From Treponema sp. UBA7570 (GTDB lineage: Bacteria; Spirochaetota; Spirochaetia; Treponematales; Treponemataceae): a stretch of DNA of 64,000 bases. The notes under the pieces were generated by a model. That model was not told the origin of the DNA and ran no database searches. It was given only the letters and a program-made list of their open reading frames with translations. Positions within the stretch are counted from its first letter, which is position 1. Each line of letters opens with the position of its first letter. Of this stretch, positions 58,674 to 64,000 are shown piece by piece. The translations under genes and the position numbers were made by a program. The stretch covers positions 10,752 through 74,751 of the forward strand of contig DLLE01000052.1 in NCBI GenBank assembly GCA_002477955.1, written 5' to 3'.

Positions 58674-59584
58674 TGAAAAAAATAATTCATTTTAGTAAAT
58701 TTTTCCCTGCAGCAGTTGTTTTGAGCGCAGTTCTTATTGTTTCTGGAATTGTAAGCCTTTGTGTTCGCGGAATGAACTGGGGCCTTGAATTTAAACCTGG
58801 CCAGAACATTCAGGTTAGTGTTGCGGCAGAAACAGATTCTGACAAAATCGCAGAACTTCTTTCTTCTAATAAAATCAACGCTTCTGTAAAGTCTGCTGGA
58901 GATGAAAATACTTATCAGGTTCGCACTGAATCTGGTGAAAGTGTAGAAAATGCAGTTAAGTCTGTTCTTGCAGAGAAATATGGCAACGAGAATGTTGTAA
59001 TTGAACAGAGCCAGTCAATAAGCGCGCAGTTTTCAAAATCTTTGATTCGTGATTCTATTATTTTGGTTTTGGCGACTTTGGTTTTGATTTTTGCATACAC
59101 ATTGTTCCGATTTAAGTGGGATGCCGCTCTTGGCTCTGTAATTGCCGTTATTCACGACGCTTTGATTATGATTTCATTCTTTACATGGTCACAGCTTGAA
59201 TTTACAACGACCTCAATTGCCGCAATTCTTACAATTATCGGTTATTCAATTAATGCAACAGTCGTAATTCTTGACCGCGTTCGTTCTGATATGAAGATTG
59301 TGGAAGCGAAAACTTTCAAAGATATTCTTAACAGCGCTCTTACTGCAACCTTGAGTCGCTCTGTAATTACGACAATAACAACACTTTTTGCTGTTCTTGC
59401 TCTCGTTGTATTTACAACTGGCGACATCAAGAATTTTGCAATTGCGCTCGTAGTTGGTCTTATTTCCGGATGCTATTCATCATTGTTCATTGCAGGTTCA
59501 TTCATCGCAACAGTAAGAAAAAATTGGAAACCTGTTGCAGTTTTGCCAAAAGCAAATGTTCGTTCAGAAGAAAAAAGCGAATAG
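58673..59584 (+). CDS. secF: protein translocase subunit SecF
   Basis: Partner of SecD, 303 residues with six membrane segments. The N-terminal GMNWGLEFKPGQNIQV corresponds to the GIDFxGG motif but is altered. The later VIHDALIMISFFTWSQLE and IGYSINATVVILDRVRSD are the conserved SecF membrane motifs. Last gene of the yajC-secD-secF operon; strong terminator follows. Confidence 0.95.
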   Translation: MKKIIHFSKFFPAAVVLSAVLIVSGIVSLCVRGMNWGLEFKPGQNIQVSVAAETDSDKIAELLSSNKINASVKSAGDENTYQVRTESGESVENAVKSVLAEKYGNENVVIEQSQSISAQFSKSLIRDSIILVLATLVLIFAYTLFRFKWDAALGSVIAVIHDALIMISFFTWSQLEFTTTSIAAILTIIGYSINATVVILDRVRSDMKIVEAKTFKDILNSALTATLSRSVITTITTLFAVLALVVFTTGDIKNFAIALVVGLISGCYSSLFIAGSFIATVRKNWKPVAVLPKANVRSEEKSE

Positions 59585-59607
59585 CTTTTAACTTTTAATG
59601 AATGATT

Positions 59608-59640
59608 AAGCCGTGGATTTTTATCTGCGGCTTTTTTTTA
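59608..59640 (+). terminator. terminator of the yajC-secD-secF operon
   Basis: AAGCCG (59608-59613) pairs with CGGCTT (59628-59633); inner TGGA and TCTG extend the stem. A T8 run follows. It lies 24 bases after the secF stop codon and rules out a long N-terminal extension for ispH. Confidence 0.88.
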
Positions 59641-59688
59641 TGCTTTTTTGCTTGTAATGAATTTTATAAAATGCGATATTTAAATTCT

Positions 59689-60582
59689 ATGAAAATTATT
59701 CGTGCAGAAAAAATGGGTTTTTGCGCCGGTGTGCGGCATGCTGTAAAAACGGCAGACAGTGCACTTGAAGAAAATAAAAACGGACAGGTTTATTCATTTG
59801 GACCTCTTATTCACAATCCTTTGGCCCTAAAAACTTTTGAAAACCGCGGATTGAAAATTCTTGATGAAAAAAAAATCTCCTGTGTAAAAAAAGAAGATAC
59901 GGTTGTAATTCGGGCGCATGGAGTTCCTCCAGAAATAAAAGAAGGGCTTGAAAAGACTGGTGCAAAAGTTTTGGATGGAACTTGTCCAATCGTGCGGGCC
60001 AACCAAAAAAAATGTGCAGATTTTGCAAAAAACGGCTGGATTATTTTTTTTACGGGAGATGCAAACCACGGAGAGGTGATTGGAATTGAGGGAGCGGCCA
60101 GACGTGGCGCGGAAGATGCCGGAAAGAAACTCGATTTTGTCCTTGTAAAATCTGTCGAAGATGCTGTTTTTGAATATAAAAAACTTTTTTCAGAAAATGT
60201 GCCGGAAAACTGTGTTTTGATAAGCCAGACGACTTTTAGTGTAAAACTGTTTGATGAAATTGCCGCTGTTTTAAAAGAAAAAATTCCTGATTTGAAAGTT
60301 TTGCGCACTATTTGTCCTGCAACTTACGACCGTCAGGACAGTTTGACGGATTTGTGCAAAAAAGTAGACGGAGTTCTTGTAATTGGCGGAAAAAACAGCG
60401 CAAATACAAATCGGCTTTACGGAAAAGCAAAGTCGCTTTGCAAACACGCTGCCCTGATTGAAAAGGCAGCTGAAATTCCTGAAGATTTTTTTTCTCTTGA
60501 AAAAGTCGGGCTTACGGCAGGAGCAAGCACTCCAGACGATGTGATTGATGAAGTTGAAAAAACTCTGTCAAATAGTTTTTAG
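59689..60582 (+). CDS. ispH: 4-hydroxy-3-methylbut-2-enyl diphosphate reductase
   Basis: Final step of the MEP isoprenoid pathway, making IPP and DMAPP; an iron-sulfur enzyme. Of 297 residues, three cluster-ligating cysteines are in MGFCAGVRHAV, GTCPIVRANQKK and TICPATYDRQ. HGVPPEIKE, SQTTFSV and GASTPDDVIDEV are conserved. The frame is open to 59602, but that covers a terminator; the ATG at 59689 (MKIIRAEKMGF) is the family start. No ribosome binding site is seen; a TATAAA at 59665-59670 would give an mRNA leader of only about 12 bases. Confidence 0.95.
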   Translation: MKIIRAEKMGFCAGVRHAVKTADSALEENKNGQVYSFGPLIHNPLALKTFENRGLKILDEKKISCVKKEDTVVIRAHGVPPEIKEGLEKTGAKVLDGTCPIVRANQKKCADFAKNGWIIFFTGDANHGEVIGIEGAARRGAEDAGKKLDFVLVKSVEDAVFEYKKLFSENVPENCVLISQTTFSVKLFDEIAAVLKEKIPDLKVLRTICPATYDRQDSLTDLCKKVDGVLVIGGKNSANTNRLYGKAKSLCKHAALIEKAAEIPEDFFSLEKVGLTAGASTPDDVIDEVEKTLSNSF

Positions 60583-60673
60583 TTTTTTTTTAGATTTTGC
60601 ATCTATCATACTCAATAATGGTTCGAGTAAATTAAAAATAGTTTTGAAGATTATTCACGGTTGCGAGCTTAAA

Positions 60674-62167
60674 ATGAAAAAAATTATCAAAATTTTTATA
60701 CTTCTGTTGGCATGTTTTTTTGTTTCATGTTCTTCCTCAAATATAGAAGATACAGAACTAGAGAATATTGCTGCGGCTGAAAAAAAACAGCACTCCAAAA
60801 AAGTAAAGCCAATCAAATACAACGAAGAAGAGTATAAAAAAGCCTACAATCAGAGAAATTATTCTACTTGTCTTGGAATGATGCTGTACAAAACAAGAAA
60901 AAAGGCAGATATAAGGGACAATCTTGACCTTGCTATGCTCTATTTTATTATTGGTGAATATGCTCAGGCTTCGGTTGTTTTTGAAAAGACTGACGCGCAG
61001 ATGTTTGACACGCTTACAAAAAGCATTACAAAATCAATCGGAAAAGCGATTGTCAACGAAAATTTAAAAGAATATACGGGCAATGTTTACGAGTATCTTC
61101 TTGTAAACACGATGAATTCCCTTTGTTACTATTTGCAGGGAGATTTAAACAGCGCTGTAAACCAGCTCACCAAACTTTCTGACGTAAAACTTCCTGAATA
61201 CAGACGTCTTTACGGTGAAGTTTTGATAAAAAATGGCCTGGATCCTTCTGTCCGCGAAAAGCTTGATGAGGACGCAAAATCTCTGAGCGCTTATAATATT
61301 GATTCTTCAGTTTTTACAGCCGATTTGCCTAAGAAGCCAACCGAAAAAGACGTTTATAAGGAATCATCTCTTGCCAGATACTTAAGTCTAATTTTAAGAC
61401 AGGCAGATGGCGATAAAAGCCAGGTTGATTCTGATTCTATTGTTTTAAAGTCGCTTGTAAAAGATTTTGATTCTGTTGATTCAGCAATTCCTTCCGGCAA
61501 AGGACGCGTTAACGTTCTTGCTCTTGCTGGTCTTATTGGAAAACAGACTGCAAAAGAAGTTTATTTTCCTTCAAAGTCTACATATTTTTATGTTCCGACT
61601 GGAAATTCTTCTTATCGCCTTCTTCCTGTTCAGTTTAAATTTGTCTATCCGTTTTATGCGGGAAAATCTACTGTAAGCAGTGTTGACGTTGTGCTGAATA
61701 ATGTGGGAACCAAAAGTGCTATTATAATAGAAAATTTTAATGCAAATTTGGAAAAATCTGTTAAACTTAGAGCTAGAAAAGAATACGCTGCAAGCATGAA
61801 CCGCAGTATTACGAAAAAAGTCAGTGGAATTGTGGCAGGAATTGCAAGTATAAACGCTAGTTATGAAGGCTTAAAAATGCTTTCGGGAAGAAGCATTGCT
61901 TATACTTTGGCTTCGATTGCTTTTGACGCGCTTTGTTCTTCAACGGCAGCTGGTCTTTCGGCTATTGATTTGACCGAAACTGCTGATATTCGTCAAGGAG
62001 AATTTTTCCCAGAAACTGTAAATGCCGCAGGTTTTACTGTTCCTTCTGGCTTATATAAGGGAAAGGTGGTTTATCGCTTTTCTGATGGAAGTATAGTCGA
62101 AAAACCTTTTGAAACTGAGGTAAAAGAAGGAAAACCTTCTTTGGTTGTTTCTTCTTGTATAAAATAG
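60674..62167 (+). CDS. uncharacterised lipoprotein (COG3014-like), first gene of lpoB operon
   Basis: The protein is 498 residues with signal and ACFFVSCSS lipobox (cysteine about 19), then a TPR-like helical domain (about 45-330, EYAQASVVFEKTDAQMF, AKSITKSI) and a beta-rich C-terminus around 330-498 (FPSKSTYFYVPTGNSSYRLL, GKVVYRFSDGSIVEKPF). The longer frame from 60545 begins inside ispH; the ATG at 60674 starts the signal peptide. In other bacteria a similar long lipoprotein precedes lpoB; the assignment is from order and form. Confidence 0.65.
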   Translation: MKKIIKIFILLLACFFVSCSSSNIEDTELENIAAAEKKQHSKKVKPIKYNEEEYKKAYNQRNYSTCLGMMLYKTRKKADIRDNLDLAMLYFIIGEYAQASVVFEKTDAQMFDTLTKSITKSIGKAIVNENLKEYTGNVYEYLLVNTMNSLCYYLQGDLNSAVNQLTKLSDVKLPEYRRLYGEVLIKNGLDPSVREKLDEDAKSLSAYNIDSSVFTADLPKKPTEKDVYKESSLARYLSLILRQADGDKSQVDSDSIVLKSLVKDFDSVDSAIPSGKGRVNVLALAGLIGKQTAKEVYFPSKSTYFYVPTGNSSYRLLPVQFKFVYPFYAGKSTVSSVDVVLNNVGTKSAIIIENFNANLEKSVKLRARKEYAASMNRSITKKVSGIVAGIASINASYEGLKMLSGRSIAYTLASIAFDALCSSTAAGLSAIDLTETADIRQGEFFPETVNAAGFTVPSGLYKGKVVYRFSDGSIVEKPFETEVKEGKPSLVVSSCIK

Positions 62168-62189
62168 ATTTATTATTGAGAGGTAATTT

Positions 62190-62798
62190 ATGAAAGTAAA
62201 AGTAGTATTGGCAAATTTATTGGTTGTTTCTTCGTTGTTTTTCTTTTCTTGCGGATCTACTTCTGTGAAAAGATATGGAGCAGAAGAAAGCGTAAAAGAT
62301 TTGAGCGGATATTGGAACGACAACGATGTTAATCAGGTTTGCACAGCTTTGATTGATTCGTGCATAAAGTCAAAACGCGTTGCAAATTTTAAGAGCGCAA
62401 AAGGCAGAACACCTGTTGTAATTATTGGAACTATCAAAAACAAGAGCGTTGAACATATTGACACTTCAATTCTTTCAAAAAGATTTCAGAATGTAATTAT
62501 CAATGACGGAACTTTGGAATTTGTAGCGGATGCAAACCAGAGAGAAGAGTTGCGTGCAGAAAAATACGATCAGGCAGAGAATGCTTACGAAACTGCTAAA
62601 TCTATCGGAAACGAAACTGCCGCAGACTTTATGCTCCAGGGCACTGTTACGACAATTGTAGATACTGACGGAAGACAGCAGGTAAGAACTTACCAGGTTG
62701 ATATGCAGTTGATTGATTTGGAAACAAACAAGATTATTTGGTCTGATCAGAACAACGATATTAAGAAGTATATAAAAAAATCTGCTGTAAAATTCTAA
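62190..62798 (+). CDS. penicillin-binding protein activator LpoB family lipoprotein
   Basis: 202 residues. Signal with FFFSCGS lipobox; the LpoB-like domain has DLSGYWNDNDVNQVCTALID, RTPVVIIGTIKNKSVEHIDT, QREELRAEKYDQ, ADFMLQGTVTTIVD and VDMQLIDLETNKIIW. In enterobacteria LpoB activates the bifunctional synthase PBP1b from the outer membrane; in this spirochaete no PBP gene is nearby, so the target is unknown. AGAGG lies before the ATG. Confidence 0.9.
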   Translation: MKVKVVLANLLVVSSLFFFSCGSTSVKRYGAEESVKDLSGYWNDNDVNQVCTALIDSCIKSKRVANFKSAKGRTPVVIIGTIKNKSVEHIDTSILSKRFQNVIINDGTLEFVADANQREELRAEKYDQAENAYETAKSIGNETAADFMLQGTVTTIVDTDGRQQVRTYQVDMQLIDLETNKIIWSDQNNDIKKYIKKSAVKF

Positions 62799-62841
62799 CA
62801 GTTTGCAAAATTCAATAACGTAAGAAAGTTTAAGGATTTTT

Positions 62842-63867
62842 ATGAAAAAAAGCATTTTTGTTTTTTCCTTTATATTCTCTGTCTGCCTAGTTTTTGGCGC
62901 AAAAAAGAAAATGCCGGAATGGACAACTCTGCCGACAAGCGTTTATCCTTCGGAAACTTATATGAACGGAACTGGCTCTGGAGAAAATCGGGAAAGTGCA
63001 GAACTTGAAGCTGTAAAAAACCTTTCTTCTATTTTCGGGCAGACAGTAAAGTCGAACAGTGTCGCATCAAAAAAAATGGAACAGGCGCTTTCTGACGGAA
63101 AAGTTTCTTTTTCTTCTTCTGGAAACTTGCAGCAGAATATAACGAGCCAAATTGAAGCAGAAAATCTGATTGGAATAGAAATTGCAGAATATTTTTATAA
63201 TTCGCCTGAAAAGAAGTGGTATGCAATTGCAGTTCTTGACAGAAAAAAGACAGCCGCTGTTTATTTGGATCTTATACAGAAAAACGATGCAGTTGTTAGA
63301 CAGTCTGTAGCAGAGTCTGAAAAAAATCCGCATTCTTTTTACGGTTATAGTGAGATTTGTTTTGCTGCTGACATTGCTTCTGAAAACGACAGGCTGCTTA
63401 AAAATCTTACAGTAATTGATTTTGAGCAGGGAAATGCAATCAGCAAACAAATTGTTTCGCTTCAAAGTATGCAGGCTGCTCAAAAGAAGTTTGCCGAAGG
63501 AATTACGATTTATATAAGGGTTGGTGGCGACAAGGAAAATAAGATAAAATCTGCTTTTCAAAACATTTTTTCAAAGTACGGATTTAAAACATCTTCGTCT
63601 AAAAAAGAAAAATACGGGCTTGAAGGCAGTTATTCTTCCGAAATTTCAAAAAAAGGAAAAATTACATATTGCGTTTATACGTTGGACTTAGATTTTTCTG
63701 ATAATTTGAAGTCGGAGTCGCTGTTTGCAATAAACTTAAAAGGAAGGGAAGGTGCTCCTTCTGAATCCGATGCAAAAAATAGAACTTATCGGGTTTTGGA
63801 GAAAAATATAGGAACAGAATTCAGCAAAAATTTTGATTCTTATATGAATAATCTTTCTTTTAGGTAA
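62842..63867 (+). CDS. exported LPP20-like protein
   Basis: 341 residues with a signal peptide (about 1-19, ending FG); the following MPEWTTLPTSVYPSETYMNG and ESAELEAVKNLSSIFGQ are typical of LPP20/DUF-type envelope proteins, for which no enzyme activity is known. It ends with a region of beta strands. It lies 43 bases after lpoB, and the three genes form one operon. No lipobox cysteine is evident, so it may be soluble periplasmic. Confidence 0.7.
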   Translation: MKKSIFVFSFIFSVCLVFGAKKKMPEWTTLPTSVYPSETYMNGTGSGENRESAELEAVKNLSSIFGQTVKSNSVASKKMEQALSDGKVSFSSSGNLQQNITSQIEAENLIGIEIAEYFYNSPEKKWYAIAVLDRKKTAAVYLDLIQKNDAVVRQSVAESEKNPHSFYGYSEICFAADIASENDRLLKNLTVIDFEQGNAISKQIVSLQSMQAAQKKFAEGITIYIRVGGDKENKIKSAFQNIFSKYGFKTSSSKKEKYGLEGSYSSEISKKGKITYCVYTLDLDFSDNLKSESLFAINLKGREGAPSESDAKNRTYRVLEKNIGTEFSKNFDSYMNNLSFR

Positions 63868-63917
63868 CTGTTTTTTATTTAGGATTTATCCGTCTTTTTG
63901 GCGGTTTGTTAAAAAAT

Positions 63918-63938
63918 AAAATTTGCTTTGCAAATTTT
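63918..63938 (+). terminator. terminator of the lpoB operon
   Basis: A perfect 9-bp stem AAAATTTGC / GCAAATTTT around a 3-nt loop, followed by a T run, 50 bases after the stop codon. Confidence 0.75.
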
Positions 63939-64000
63939 TTAGCAGGAGGTAAGATAAAAATAGCCGAAAATGGCGTCTGTTTTTATCTTTACAAGTTTGC
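63939..64000. other. window end: strong ribosome binding site and second hairpin
   Basis: AGGAGG (63944-63949) is followed by a stem GATAAAAA (63953-63960) with TTTTTATC (63980-63987), enclosing GCC/GGC. A frame from ATG 63970 to the end of the window is only ten codons and too far (20 bases) from the AGGAGG to call. Could be the start of a gene beyond the window. Confidence 0.35.

Noticed and set aside
59602..59688. N-terminal extension of ispH with a lipobox-like sequence
   Set aside because: This stretch overlaps the sec operon terminator, and IspH is a cytoplasmic enzyme that begins at the later ATG.
63970..64000. Short frame at the window end after AGGAGG
   Set aside because: The ATG is 20 bases from the ribosome binding site and sits in a predicted hairpin; only ten codons are visible.

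Overview
The window looks like part of a treponeme chromosome (Spirochaetota, genus Treponema or a close relative; inferred from gene content, not from a search). The evidence is a low-GC genome with a bacterial V-type ATPase, two FlaA-type periplasmic flagellar sheath genes, a reduced division cluster (mraZ-rsmH-ftsL-murF-ftsW-ftsQ-ftsA-ftsZ), many lipoproteins with loose spirochaetal lipoboxes, and a DUF4954 protein. Unlike the well-known pathogenic treponemes, it carries leuA and ilvB, so it probably makes at least part of its own branched-chain amino acids. That would suit a gut or rumen commensal.

Layout. 1-5.2 kb: end of a V-ATPase operon (B, D, universal stress protein), a membrane zinc protease, and a biotin ECF transporter operon (bioY, ATPase, T component) behind a consensus BirA-type operator. 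5.2-9.7 kb: tRNA-Asn, DUF456, 5-formyl-THF cyclo-ligase, and a large M16-like protein without the zinc motif. 9.8-20 kb: DUF4954 protein, leuA behind a leader-peptide attenuator, a chemoreceptor, a GH3 lipoprotein, an rRNA m5C methyltransferase, and a GAF/HD-GYP phosphodiesterase. 19.6-22.1 kb (minus strand): infC-rpmI-rplT, a coiled-coil protein, zapA, DUF188. 22-26.8 kb: class II aldolase, the flaA pair, a putative nuclease-like protein. 26.8-35 kb: division cluster. 35-42.8 kb: two Xer recombinases, dprA, topA and hslVU. 43-54 kb (mostly minus strand): ilvB behind a second attenuator, surface lipoproteins, a WD40/beta-barrel gene beside a 15-G tract, OmpA, a MltD-like transglycosylase. 54-64 kb: TPR lipoprotein, yajC-secD-secF, ispH, and an LpoB-type lipoprotein operon.

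Three non-coding themes stand out. First, leuA and ilvB each have a short leader peptide rich in the regulated amino acids, followed by a terminator and by alternative pairings, which is classical ribosome-mediated attenuation. Second, at least six promoters place the -10 box only 6-7 nt before the ATG with no Shine-Dalgarno, predicting leaderless transcripts that include both leader peptides. Third, GC-rich intergenic repeats share one architecture: conserved flanks and an outer stem that encloses two or three small hairpins. The hairpin sequences differ between copies while base pairing is kept. I consider these clover-like repeats the best candidate for something undescribed.

All functional calls come from reading motifs and context; no database search was run. 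Start codons were moved from the longest open frame wherever a ribosome binding site or homology favoured an internal start.
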